From positions 434,001 through 498,000 of the forward strand of contig NW_024881590.1 in NCBI RefSeq assembly GCF_019059575.1: a stretch of 64,000 nt of DNA, given 5' to 3'. Shown piece by piece: positions 1 through 12,260 of the stretch (its first letter is position 1; each line of letters opens with the position of its first letter). This DNA is from Amphibalanus amphitrite (taxonomy: Eukaryota; Arthropoda; Thecostraca; Balanomorpha; Balanidae). Under the pieces are notes generated by a model. That model ran no database searches. It saw only the letters and a program-made list of their open reading frames with translations, and was not told where the DNA came from. Position numbers and translations under genes: made by a program.

Positions 1-894
1 TAGCTGTAAACAAATGGCACATGTTATATTAACTCACATTTCAGTTTATTCGATGCTTCGTGAATAGGTATAACCGCCATTCAAATACAACTTGTCGAAA
101 ACTCAAAATCAAAACTCAACATCAAACTGGGCCCTCTGTCAACAACGAACCTTCAAGCTGTGCGGTGAGCCTCGTTTTCCACGTTTCATACATGGGTGCC
201 CGGCGCCCGCCGTCTTCGTGTTCCCCGCTCCTTGCGTCTGTTCGGTCCGGCTGAGACGGGCCACCCGAAATTGACGGGCGCAATTACCCCCGCTGGACTG
301 TCGGTCTGTATTGTAAAGTGTAAACAAGTCTGCAGTCGAGCCGCCAGCGAGCGACCTTCGGACTACAAGGCCAAGAACGGCGGGCTCATTGTTCGCACGG
401 GCTGTATCTGTGGCGAGCAGTGTTCACTTCGCAGCATATAGTTATGGTCGGCAGAAAACGCCCAAACATCAGTCATCAAAATTCAAAGTATGTAGACAAA
501 AAGTAATGTGAATCTCGAGTAAAGCAGCCACCGAATTCATCCGATGAAACGCAGGGGTGGGCCACATGTGATCCTTTACCTAATATTTCTATGGAGGAAT
601 GCACGTGGAGAACGATACAAAATAGCGAAACAAATTATAAGGTGTAGGACCTGTATGTTACTAAAAAATTATAAACCAACTTTTTATCATAGTCAGTAAA
701 TAGGAGAAATTGAAGGACAGTAGAAAAGCAAATAATGTAAACATGAACTGCAATAATCACAAAAAACGCTGCCAAATTTCTGTTTCGTAATTTTTTTCTG
801 TTTGAAGTAGTCTGTAAACTGTTTGACCTTCTTTTCTTATGGGGACGGTCGTCCAGAAACTGATAGTCATGCTACGCGCACAGTGCCTCGGATG
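1..894. other. Intergenic, no gene recognised
   Basis: This AT-rich stretch has a more GC-rich part at about 170-440. Only short overlapping open frames are present and none resembles a known family or shows a convincing exon. One isolated TAGGTA word lies at 65-70. I see no RNA gene and no bounded repeat before the hAT-like element that starts at 903. Confidence 0.5.
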
Positions 895-2702
895 AGTCTG
901 AGCAGGGTTGTATACGACTCAATCAATAGCAATCAATTCAATCGCGACAAATTTGGGAAACCAATCAAATCAATCAAGTCAGAGCAGTTTTCGGGAATTG
1001 ATTCAATCGACTCAAACGCGACAATGAAAGGAATCAATCAACTCAATCAAACGACTCAAACCAAGACATACATTAGGTTTTTTGCCCCACCAACTTGGAA
1101 AAGTGTCCATAGCAGCCTGGTGTACCTACCTACCTACAGAAGAAACATAAAAATATTGTCATTTGAAATTATAAATTGCCATGCCATTCAAACTTTCTAT
1201 GTAATAAGGAAGGATACCTAGTGATGGACAGGTGGATCATGATATTGAGTTTCAATGGGTAGAATTGGAGCAGAAGTTTCATTTAATGGGTGCAAAATAA
1301 CCCAGTAGTTGACTCGCCCATTAACCCAAATCACCACCTTTCACCTAAAAGTTGTCAATTTAATTTTGGCCATATTCCAGCTAAGTCATCAGGCCATCTA
1401 ACCCCATGTAAAGCCCGTCTGTCTCTTATGTGAGTTATGCGGAGCTCTTCTGAAATGAATCCTGAACATAATGAACCTAGCTAGGTTTCATGCCACACTG
1501 ACACCATATGAAAGTGTTGAAAATGTGCTACAAATTTGACAACTTCATTAGGTATGCTTTATGAAGACAGCAGGAGAGCAGGTAGGTACCTACTTACCTG
1601 CCTAGATGTGTCACTGGCTACCAACAGTACCAACGAAGGTAGATACCTAGGTACCTGTGAGGTAGGTCTATCATTCCTTCCTTTCCTCATCAATATAGCC
1701 GGTGATAAATCTGGTACATTTATGAAATAAAGTTGATAAATTGCAGTAGGAAACAAAGAAAACGTTTTGCCAATAAATATGCTAAGCTTTTATAAATCCT
1801 TATTCTACGTCATTTGATTTTTTTAATAAGATGACGTCATTGATTATCATGTTGTATGGTAGATCATCATAAAATAAATCGGTTGTAGAACACCAATTTC
1901 GTTTTAATTATTATTTCATTTGAAATAAAACCACTTAATAATATTCGGTAAACTATTTTAAGGAAAATAAAATATATTAAATATGTTATGCTTAGGCTCC
2001 CAGAAGAAAAGGATCAACAAACGTTCTGCTGCAAATTAAACAATGCAGCAAATTAGCTATTAATTAGGTACGTAGTAGACGTAATTAGCGAGACGAAAAC
2101 GGTGCTTTTGTTTCAGTTATTTTTGTAGGGGTTTCATATATTTATAGAGTTCAGTGGGTTGTTTCTTGAGGAGATGTGGTCGTGGAGATGTGAATTATTA
2201 ATTAATCACACTTTATTAGTATATAGGGCCTTGCACTTTATCATCTGGATTAAAAAAAGTTTCCTGCCGAATGCAGAAAGGTAGGTAGGTGCATCGCCAG
2301 GTTCTATCACCAGGATAATAGGATTGGAGCATGTTATTGCAGTTGAAAGTCAAAGTTGGCTGTTCATGTTTAGGCCCTGTTCTTTAGTTGGCCATCTACC
2401 CCATATTGCAGTTGTGATGACAAGCAGTTTTCAGTGTAGTTTTGTGATCTTTGATGTCATCAATTGGTGTCATTATTTTTCGTCAACTAAAAGTTATTTG
2501 AACTTTCCATTCAATCCACTCAATCATACGAGTCACTCTAATTTTCGGGAATCAAATCAGTCAACCAGTCGCTAAAGTCAAACGAGTCAGTCAACCAGTC
2601 ATCTCGAAAAGTCAATCGACTCAATCCAATCAACTCAAAATACGCGTTGAAACAAATCAATCAATTCAATCGACTTGATTGGTATACAACCCTGAGTCTG
2701 AG
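895..2702. mobile_element. hAT-like non-autonomous DNA transposon with 8-bp target duplication
   Basis: The element spans 903-2694. It starts CAGGGTTGTATAC and ends with the inverted copy GTATACAACCCTG. Perfect 8-bp direct repeats AGTCTGAG flank it at 895-902 and 2695-2702; an 8-bp duplication is the hallmark of hAT transposition. Both subterminal regions (about 915-1060 and 2510-2680) are packed with short CAATCAA/TCAATC words, as is common for transposase-binding motifs of hAT elements. No transposase reading frame is visible over the 1.8 kb, so it is probably non-autonomous. The middle is AT-rich and contains several TAGGTA/TACCTA words (near 1120, 1580, 1645, 2063 and 2281). Confidence 0.85.
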
Positions 2703-5416
2703 ATCCGTTTACCTTTCCTTATCTGCTTCCCCTCCTGAGTTTATATTCTAAGGTCATTTAGAAGAGTTGGTACCTAGTACCTACGTATCTGCAGCGCTAC
2801 ATTGAATCAATAAACAGCCACAAATCAAAGTTTGCTCTTCCGTTGGTAACTTCTGGTAACCACACCTTGCCATATCGTCGTTATAGCCGCCCCATTCTAA
2901 CCAGGCTCAACTAAGCAATTTTTGAGCGATGCGCTGTCTTCGACAAAAACACAAAATGCGTCGTATTCCTTTGTCGCAGTCTCCCCGCTGCAAAAGTCGT
3001 ATCGTCGCGCAAAGAAGTGCGCATCAGCAGCTCTCTCCGGGTCCACCCTCTGTTTCTCCCGGTCCCCGTTCCCTCTGTTGTGGAGTGCCGTTCCAAACGA
3101 CCCCCGCCCCCGGCGCCACTGTGTGCTGCGGAGTGCGACGTGCTGCGGGAGCTGCCTCCCTGCCGCCTGCGGGCCTCCCCGCGGTCTGCGGGGCGTCACG
3201 GGCGCCTGGCCCACCCGGAACCGAGCCGTAATGACCGGCCAGGTGCGTGTTTGTGTTGGAGCGGGGCCCGGCGCGGCGTCAACAGGGGTCCCCTGCGCAG
3301 TGCGCACCCGGCCTCTGTGAGAACTGAGAACCACCGCCACTGCCGCGGGCAGACCAGCCGCCTCGAGTGGTGGAAGTGGGCCCATTAGCGGCAAATTAGG
3401 GCGCAGTCGGCGTGGAAATCAAAACAACTGAATACTGATACGAAACAAAGAGTCACAAGTCTTTTGGTTTGGACTGGTTGTCGATGATATCGTACTGTCA
3501 TGGAAGGGATGACACGTGATAACAATGTTCAGTTATCCAATGAAATGAAACAGTCCCAGAGCCTGGTTTTATTTGGACCGAGTCTCCAAGGCTCATTGCG
3601 GCCGTTCCTTTGTTCATATCCCTGGCCAGTCCTCGGCGCCTCACCACAAAGGTGCTCACTCGGTGCTCGCTGCATCTCATCCCAGCCCGTCCGCAGCGGC
3701 CCCCACCCGATTACGTCATCCGCTGACGTCAGTGATGGGTCGGCTGCAGATCGGCACGGGGTGACAGTGCTCACTGGTGGCTGTTTGTGCCGGCCCCGTC
3801 CTGCTGCTGACGTCTGTCCAAATGTGCAGCGGTCAATCCGGCTCCTTAGAAATGTGTATATTGGCAAAAATCAACAGATGACGCATAAAGATCAGTGCTG
3901 AGCGATAGGAATTGTGTAACTTATTTTGCGGCTAAGGGGTGTGCTGGTCAGTGTTTTCGGCATTATGTTTAATGGGAATGTCAAATCATCAATACCAGTA
4001 GTTTTTTTTTGTCCAGCACTTAGTTTCTGTCACATATCCTGTTCACGATAAGTGAAAAATAGCCCTACTGACCTCACACTACATAATTCGAAAACTGGCT
4101 TTAAATTTGAAAGAAATTAGGTATGTGAGCCATCATGTCAACAACTTTCTCGATTTAAAATGACCGTATGCGCTGGAAAACAAGAGACAATAACTAAATA
4201 AACGAAAAACATGCGTTCATGCGCGTCCATAATCATCGGTGTAATCTATGCAGTACTTACATAGGTATAAAAGCCTTATCAAGTTGTGTCCTTCGGTCTA
4301 TAAATCTCATAGGTATTAACTGTCCGAACATTTTGAAATGCTCGGACACTTGGGCCTGTTTAGAAAAAAAGACGCAAGGTTATGCGTGCTTTTTTTTTTA
4401 CTTTCATTCCTTGTGTCGTATCCTACAAGAGTTGAGGATTTGACACAATATGAAATCACGTCATCGGTAACTGATTTAAGTAGTTATTTTCAACTAACAC
4501 ATATGCCTACACCTGTATAGCCACGCAACAAGTCTTCCCTCGAGACTCTGAGCAATGGGCATACCAAAGCGAAAAAGAAAACTTCAACCTCGCCCCAGGT
4601 CCCAACACACTGTTTTGTGTTCCTTCTTTCAGACCCGTGGAGTGTGAATACATGACGTAAGCCACAATAATACGTGCACGTGAGTCCAATGTCACGTTTA
4701 TGGGATCCGCGTAACGGAGGGCGTGTTTGGTTTACGACCTTTGACCTTTCCGGTCATCAGAGGCCAACTAAGCGATTCTCGCGGCGCTCTCGTCCGGTCC
4801 CGCGGAGGACCAGGCGTTACATAACGTGTTATGTTACCAGGGGCTTGAGGGATGGGACAGTCCTCTGACACCATGTGGTCCATTGTCAATGTCAATCAAA
4901 ACGGATTAGGTCAATTACCATGTGAGAGATTCCAGAAAAGGGACCATGCCGCAGCAGGATTCATCATCTTGTATCCTTCTAAAATTGTTCTCTTTCCTTG
5001 CCATCCATTGAGTAATTTTGGCGTTTCAAGCTCACAAGTTGAAGTATGAACTACGTTTAATGAACACCTCATCGCTACGTCTAACATCTAATAAGTCGTA
5101 GAGCTGGAAGGGTCTGTGGTTCTCTAGACGACAGCGCAATACGCCACATATTGTGACATCGAAGGTGTTTTCTTGGACTTTGTGCAGAGCACACGGCGGA
5201 GTTCTCCTGCGCTTGCTAATCCCCGTGTGGTGTTTACGCTTTCGACAGACATGTTTGTGTAAACGCTGACCTCGCATATGTGATATCTGTGTTTTGAACG
5301 AGTCACATTTATTTCCTTTATTTCATATCGCATGAGTCTCTTTGTACTTGAGATTGGATATTGGATAGTGTTGTGAGTGGATAACACTACAGTGTGTTTT
5401 ATACCAACATTTGATA
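2703..5416. other. Intergenic with GC-rich islands, no gene recognised
   Basis: Two GC-rich islands (about 2890-3390 and 3590-3830) have overlapping open frames on both strands, typical of GC-rich non-coding DNA or CpG-rich promoter sequence. No domain is recognisable. The second island carries a perfect CRE palindrome. The remaining DNA is AT-rich with nothing bounded that I can define. A further moderately GC-rich stretch at 4690-4870 also lacks a convincing exon. Confidence 0.4.
3724..3731. promoter_or_regulatory. CRE palindrome TGACGTCA
   Basis: A perfect cAMP-response-element palindrome sits in a GC-rich island, 10 bp after a half-site-like TTACGTCA. It could belong to a promoter, but no downstream gene could be recognised, so its use is uncertain. 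Confidence 0.3.
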
Positions 5417-6333
5417 TACAGGGTTGGGCAGATAAATTGGGACAAAATACATATTTGCATTTAGAACGCCGTAGCTTAGAAATTTGTAACATAGGCATTT
5501 CAAATTTGGATCACATATTGTCACACCAATTTTACACATTTTTACCATATATGGTCACCGTAGTCCACCTGCATCAGTCCTTATCGGTGCCTGGACTGGC
5601 CGCACGCGCGGCGAGATCTCCCGTCTGAAATGGCTCGTAAATGTAGCCAACTGGCACTGCTGAGGCTCACCACTGTCATATGGGGACGTTCGTTAGGCTC
5701 ACCCGCAAAAACGCCCCAGCAACCAGAACTTTTGTGGGCTGAGGTTTAATGAGGAAGGGGGCATTTTCCCTTGGGTACAGTTTGCGGGATCCTCCGTTTC
5801 AGGAGATTTTGTATTTAATTTACTGTATGCCGGGGAGCTGACTCCTCGAAGAGCATCACTCCATGCAGGATGTTGCCTTCTTTCATCTTGTTGATTCGAA
5901 CTGCCGGAATAATGGTTAGGTACCCTGTAATGGCGAACCCCCTCCCGGTTCCGTAAAATAAGGGGGCCCCACGTGACCGTCATGGAAGTCACCGAGTGGA
6001 ATACCATCACCGATGTCTGCTGCATGCTTTTTGGAACTAAGATCACGTCTTCTGGGCTGGTTGCGATGTTACATGGTGTTTGCGGTTGTTCATATGTTCG
6101 GTTATGGGGATACCGTCGTCGAAAAAGACCTGTACGTGCTTGCTCGCTTCTGTAAGCCCTTCAAGAGGAAACAATTTTTTTTTAACGTCACAGCTGCTTC
6201 AACATCTATGTTGACAGGTTGATATGCATCAGTGCATAAGAGTACATGTTTGAGGTGCTGGTATATCGCTTTCTCATGGCGCGGCTACCTTCGTTGTAAG
6301 CTCGCGCCACTGTTTTCGCGAGGATCCTCTGAT

Positions 6334-9113
6334 TTAAAGGGACCCTCCCACCTTCAAAAAAGTTAATGAATTGGCATAAAAGTGATGTAGCGTGAATCAC
6401 AAAGAGCGAAAATGAACATCTACCAAATTTTACCGGAAAATATTCAACCGTTTTCGAGATATAAGACTTTTATTTTTGTTTACTTTTTGGGAACTACGCT
6501 GTTTCTATGACGTCACATAAAGGTTTTATTTACGTCGGCATTTGGAAGCAATAATTTGGTATCAAAGTGCGACAAATATTGCGCGAATGATGCGTTTATC
6601 TTATCAAGGTCAATATATGATGGCCAACAAAGGATTCCAGGACAATTCTTCTTATGGCATTTTTTCGTATCGCAATTCTTCGTCTGCAAATCTTCGTCAG
6701 GGCATTTATTCGTATCGCATTACTTTGTCTCGCATCAGGGTATATGAAAATCGGCTCGCATTTCTTCTTCAACGCAAATATATGCAAGAGTAAGCATTGA
6801 TGGACAAATAAATGCACCGACGAAGATTTGTAGACGAAGAAATGCGGACGAAGAAATGTCATGCGAGGACTCGTTCGTGTACCATGACATTTATGTGATT
6901 TCAAAGTCAAGGTTCACAGCTGATCTGCTAAATCAAGCCAAGAATCCAAACTATCAAAAAACTATAAATATTTGTTTGTCTGTCACAGAGGTCTCAAGCA
7001 ATATAAGGTTGACATATGTTGAATCAAAAATCTACTGCCACAACTCACATCTCCTGCCTTAGTTTATCATTGTTGTTTTAACTTGCTTTCAAGAGAAACA
7101 GAAGCCAGTATCTGATATCACTTCACATGATTGTTTCAAGATCTGAGTTCAAATGGAATTAAAAGCAAGATCAAGATGAAACAGGGATTATTGCTGTTAA
7201 AGTAGTTTGGCCATGATACAACAGGCACATAAATCATTAGCCAAATCAAATACTGGTTGGTTTGTCAAGATGTTTGTTGTCTGTCGTCTGTCGAGCTGCT
7301 ATGAACACTGAACGCTCTCACTCTTACTTTAAAGAGAGTAGTTTAAGTTGAATGGTAGTGAGCTGTAATTAGACAAAGCAGCTATTCAGTGCTCACATCA
7401 AGCCAGGCTAGGAAATGGCATCAACTGTGGTGGGAGGAAGCAGGTTCGGCAGGCCTATGTTGTAAACTTCTGTTTTGTCTTGTGTTTGATCAACTGATGT
7501 TTTCTGCTCTGTTTTGTGCAGTGATAGTAGCAGGTAACTGCATGCTTGTCAAATTATGTGAATAAACGAATTCATAACATTGCATTTTTCTCTCCATGCA
7601 AGGAACAAGTAAGATGTTGTAGAAAATGTAATAGAGGGCTGCATTGCTGATTTCATGCACTTTATCAGAGCTTTATTTAGAATTGCTTTCCTGAAAGCTA
7701 CACACATGACACAGGCCACAGCACTGAAATTCACAATGTCATAGCTTTTGGCAGAAAAAAAGAAGACTTGCCTAGGTAAAATTGGCTGAAAGTATGGCAG
7801 AGCAGGTCTTGATGCGTATGCCCAATGCCCATCCGTGTGCTTGCCGAAGCCGAACTGACTGCAACACATTAACTCTGACCCACCATGGTGGCTGGCATAT
7901 CCTGAACTTTCACCACTCTAAACAAGACAACTTTCAGTCCTCAGCATTGTATTAAAACACTGTACATGGCAGTTGACACTCAAAATTTGTTTCAGTGCCA
8001 TCCACGGACAACATCAGTCGCCATTCACCAGGCCAGTAAAAACAGAATAGATAATAGCTTCAAACCCATGTAGAGTTACTAGGTCTGCACCTCAAAACAA
8101 AATCCAGGTGACATTCACCACGCCAGTAAAAAAACAGGTAGGTACTTAGGTAACGTAACAGCTTCAAATCTGGTAACATGTTGGTCGGACTTAACACTAC
8201 CATATGTACATGGAATAATATGATACCAAACAATAGTGCAACCATTCTGGACAACAAAAGTGTATGATAAAATTAATTTAGAATACTTTGTCAGCATGAT
8301 TTACGAGCACAGGCAGGTGTTACCTACCAGCCTTCTCAATGCTCGTAAAACCAACATTGTAGTTTTGATTTTACCTTACATGATAACACACTTGGCTGCA
8401 ATGGCACATTTAATTTAACACTGTGAAAAGACCAGTTATAACCACATCACAAGCACAATTGCACCTCATGCCGACATCCTTTTCCAAAGACAGTCAGCAG
8501 CGTCTTTCGTCAAAACTGGAAGATCAATCCCCTTTCAACTGTTAACATCAAAAATATTTCGTCATGGTGTGATCTCCTATGGAAACCTTGCGGGAAAAGA
8601 ATTAATGTCAATTGTCAGCTCTTCAAATTTCTTTGGACTTAAACTTGCAGTACCATATCCAGTTTGCTTTGATATTTTGTTTTTCATTCCATGTTGAAGT
8701 TGAACACCAAGCTCCAGATATAGCAGGCAGCTTGATCATCTTCGGCCTTGGTATAATATCAGTCCAAGTTCCAGTGGTGGGTATCTTCTAATATTCAAAT
8801 TAAAATGAAAAGCAATAGGCTTTCTCAGCGCCGACGACGGATTTCACGTTGATAAAAAAGGGAGCTCAAGGTCAGCAAAACTCGGGTTCAAGGAATGGCG
8901 GGCGTTGAAATGACTGCTGACGTCATCAACAAACCGCTAATGGTTAAGAGATAGGGACTAAGCTGGTCCCACCCTGCAAGTAAAGGGAAGAAATTTCTTG
9001 AACACCATAAAGCTGCGGGGGTTGCGACCAGGATAAATGGTGGTTTCTGAGCCTGGCCGCAAACTTGGCTATCTCAACTCAAAACTAATGTTAAGGTGGG
9101 ATGGTCCCTTTAA
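6334..9113. mobile_element. TTAA-bounded DNA transposon with inverted ends, nested in the mariner-like element
   Basis: The left end TTAAAGGGACCCTCCCACCT at 6334 and the right end (its inverted copy, one mismatch) finishing in TTAA at 9113 bound a 2.78-kb segment. TTAA at both edges is the piggyBac-type target duplication, although the duplication could also be part of the inverted ends. No transposase frame is visible. The left third holds a patch of inverted short repeats (6640-6870); the rest is unique AT-rich DNA. Removing it restores the mariner-like element around one TTAA. Confidence 0.6.
6640..6870. repeat. Cluster of short direct and inverted TCTTCGTC / GACGAAGA repeats
   Basis: The left half repeats words such as TTCTTCGTCTGCAAATCTTCG and ATTCGTATCGCA; the right half (6815-6870) carries the inverted form, such as CGACGAAGATTTGTAGACGA. 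The two halves could fold back on each other. It lies within the TTAA-bounded element and may be an internal satellite or an older small foldback element. Confidence 0.5.
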
Positions 9114-9176
9114 CTGAATTTTGCCTTTTAGCCCCCCTGGAGAACCGGGGGAGCGGCCGGTGTCAATGCAATTGGC

Positions 9177-9302
9177 ATGTAAGGATGATTGTGTGTTATC
9201 CATGACAGATATATATAAAAAACGACAATATATTCAAAAACGACAATATATTAATTGTGTATTTGAATATATTGTCGTTTTTTATATATAATGTAAGGAT
9301 GA
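9177..9302. mobile_element. Small hairpin insertion flanked by a 12-bp direct repeat
   Basis: ATGTAAGGATGA occurs at 9177-9188 and again at 9291-9302. Between them lies a near-perfect hairpin with AT-rich arms (about 9210-9238 and 9262-9290), both containing AACGACAATATATTC, and an AT-rich loop with a third copy of ACGACAATATATT. The arrangement looks like a tiny MITE with a target duplication, but part of the left spacer (9189-9209) is outside the hairpin, so the true ends are uncertain. Confidence 0.45.
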
Positions 9303-9592
9303 GTCAATATCATCTCTTCCTCCGTTTACGTCTGTTCGATACACACTACTTTCAGCCATTTGATGGAGCATAATTAGAGTATTGGCACGCATGTGCGCGC
9401 GGACTAAGTTGATAGTGGCTTGCTTAAGCCCACGTTCTGTGACCAGCCGACTCAAAATTGCAACGCAACCTGCATAACATGGAAACGTATTCATTAGCCT
9501 ATATTTATGTTCAAAAATTATCTTTATCACTCAAAAAATAGTCGTTTTAGAGGAAGTTAAAATTTGTCCCAATTTATCTGCCAAACCCTGTA

Positions 9593-12260
9593 TAGGAAAC
9601 ATTTTGTAAGTTTTCTTTTAGGTTCTTCTTTGTCTCCGCTTTATTGCACTTTGATCACGATCTTTGATCTTGTTCGGCGCTTATCTTTGGACAGCACGCT
9701 GCAGTGCTGCACTCCAAGGCTCACGGTAACCATGGGTCATATCATAGTGTATCATATTCCTCCAAGAGTAGAGTCCAAAATCACCCGTACTACACACTAT
9801 GCAGCCGCCGACCTCTGCCCGGCCAGCTCGGGCCTCTCCATCGATTTAACCTAACCCGTGACATTTGGGACCGTCTGCGCTTGCGTTGGCGAGGAGCGGC
9901 GAGGCCTCTGCGCCGTCGTACCCAATGACCCCCAGGCTGTCCGCGAGAGGCCAGATCTGGCTAATTGCCAGCTAGTAACTTCCCCCTACCCCGACCAGGG
10001 CCTCGGCCTGTCGGGAGCAAAATTCAAAAAAAAAAGCATTCCATGGGCACACCCTGGCGCCGCACAAGGCCAGTGGCGGGCCGCGGATGGGTCGGCGCGA
10101 CACCCCTCGGGGGAGTGAGGGGGTGTCAGAGCTGGCCAGACTTGCTTTTGGCGCCCACCCTATACCGGTCCTCCATGGCCGTCCTAAAATACTCGGCCAG
10201 TGAGACGATGCTGGCCGGTGCGGCTGCACCTGACAACCCCGTCCGCCAGACCCCCCCCCCCCGCGGCGATCACGCCACCCGACCGGGCCAGACGCCAGTG
10301 GGCCCATGACCCGGGGGATTAGGGGCAGGGTACGGGACATCAAGCGTGCGGTAGTTATATCATTAAACACGACTGTTGAGTGAAAGTGACTTATGAATAT
10401 CGGTGCACCCATGCAGCACTAGCTGTATATCGGCAGCCCGTAAACGTGCCACGGTGTGATGCAAGGGTCCATTCTGGCTGCATCACTTTATATTTACTTA
10501 GCTGAAAGAGTTCCGTTGTCGTAATGTGCCCGTTGTCGTAATGTGCTGAAATGGAACTGCTGAATTTGTTGGCGCTCTGTTGTTGATCAGGTGCCTGATA
10601 CCTAACTGTGTGATGGGGCGCTCGCTCGAATCTAAAGACCACCGAGCCCCTACAAGAGCCTTTCGTTTCATTTCGATGCCTAAGCACTAAAGCAGTATTG
10701 TTAAAAATGTTGTCACTTCATTTAGGGCGCACTTAGTTAAATTATCATCAAGTTCGACTTAGTTCGGAGGGGTGCACAAATTTCCCCAACTTCTTCACCA
10801 CATCCATACGGCACGTCACATTAGTGGGACACATTTCCTCGCAAATTTCCATAGACGTCAGACATTCCAGCCAGTTCATGGCCCGTAGTTCTCCGTCGAC
10901 AGCGGCACCCATCTGCCCATGACCGCGGCTGCGGCTCTGCTGTCCTGGGCCTGGGGCGGTCGGCAACAGGTCCGCTGCCCGGCCGGCCAAGGTCAGGGCC
11001 CGGTCGGCCGGTCAGGCGGACGACTCCGTCCGCGTGGCCGCTCCTTCCCGGCCAGGAATGATGGCTGGGGGCGGGTGGGAGAGGTCGGAAGCCTGGCAGC
11101 GTGAGCACACGTTTTCCTCGTATCCGTCGGAGCCGAGGTTGGGGCCGCATCATTCACCAAATACCTCGCGAGCGACGTGTAGACGGTCACTTGGTCTTGC
11201 AATCCGGTCACCTTCCTGAGCCCGATCTTGTCTGTCTCTCCGTCTGTCTATACCTCGGGAAAACTCGGCGATCCGTCGAACGGTCTAGCTATACTTATCT
11301 GCTCCATGGCCGTAGTCACTGCCTCCGTGCTTCCGTCGTTCCCTGTTCTGCACTACGACCGTGGCCGCGGCTCTCCGGCTGATGCAATCCGAGCTACGCA
11401 CTTGACACTGTTCCATTCGCAAGTTGGCGGCCTGTCGGCGTGTGCGTACGGAAGGAACGGCCCAGCTCTGGCTGATGCAATTCTGTAGTAGTTTGGCGGC
11501 CGTCGCTCCGTGCCACGTGGCTGTGGGGGCTGGTCCGCCGAGCTGCCTGGCTGCTCCTTCGCTTCGCCGTGCTGTGGGGGCCGGTCCGCTGATGTGCGGG
11601 GGCCGGTCGGAGCTACGCGGGAGGGACCAGTGGCGTCGTTCCGTGCAGCGCCAGTAGCCTTGACCCAGATGGGTCTGCAGGACTACTGTAGGCGGCTTTG
11701 CTTTCGCTGCAATCTGCGTTGCCTGCTCGGATCCCGAGTCTATCACTGACGGGCTGACGAAATATCCTGTGTGTACGTTTTGGGGTCATTCGACGGGGCG
11801 GGTGGTTGGCCCGTGTTGTGTTCAGTGATCGAGCTACTGTTTCGTTGGCATGTTTGTGCGGTGAGCGGGAATTCAATACCCTCTCATACACCGGAGTCAC
11901 ATGCCAAACGCAAGCTGTGTGAAACTGAATAGCCAGTGGGGCGTCACCACAATGCCTGCTCAGTACCGCTTAGTCCTGACCAAGAGCCTGACGAGAGGTC
12001 GCAAACAACGTGGTAAATAAAAACGCAACCATACACGAGAAGCGGGACGCTCGTTCCCACGGTTCTGAGCCATAGCCTTAGCCATCATCAACAACCGCCG
12101 GATCTGACCTGACCCATAACTCCCTCTCGTGCCGATGGACCTTCCCTTCAGTCCTCTATATCGTCTCTCGCTTTAGTCACATTGCGCCCCAGGGCACCAG
12201 ACTAAACACGTCCACTTGGTAACGGTGGAATTTTTGGGCCCTGTTACACAACAGCCTGCA
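9593..12260. other. Intergenic, GC-rich blocks without a recognised gene
   Basis: Two GC-rich blocks, about 9840-10310 and 10750-11760, have long overlapping frames on both strands, with low-complexity Pro/Arg/Gly/Ala translations and no recognisable domain. The first ends near an AT-rich boundary at 10330-10370 and contains a run of A (10026-10036) and a run of C (10251-10262). These may be decayed retroelement pieces or CpG-rich regulatory DNA. I could not support an exon here. Confidence 0.35.

Larger units (their letters stand above)
5417..9592 (-). mobile_element. Decayed mariner-like element, split by a later insertion
   Basis: Inverted ends beginning CAGGGTTGGGCAGATAAATT (5419 onwards) and the near-identical inverted copy ending at 9590 are each bordered by TA, the mariner target. 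Without the nested TTAA element (6334-9113) the length is about 1.4 kb, close to a full mariner element. On the minus strand around 6046-5900 a broken frame reads SVMVFHSVTS followed, after frameshifts, by WGPPYFTEPGG, which resembles the part of mariner transposases between the second and third catalytic acids. Stops and frameshifts are frequent, so the gene is dead. The end pairing is clear; assignment of the frame to a mariner transposase is an inference. Confidence 0.6.

Noticed and set aside
1120-2290. Runs of TAGG/CCTA as interstitial telomere repeats
   Set aside because: The arthropod telomere unit is TTAGG; these runs are TAGG/TACC words of only two or three units at scattered sites, so a telomeric array is not supported, although telomere-like repair remains an alternative for the single insertions.
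2897-3394. Overlapping frames on both strands in the GC-rich island
   Set aside because: Equal-quality frames on both strands without a domain or a splice-consistent exon are expected from GC-rich DNA lacking stops.
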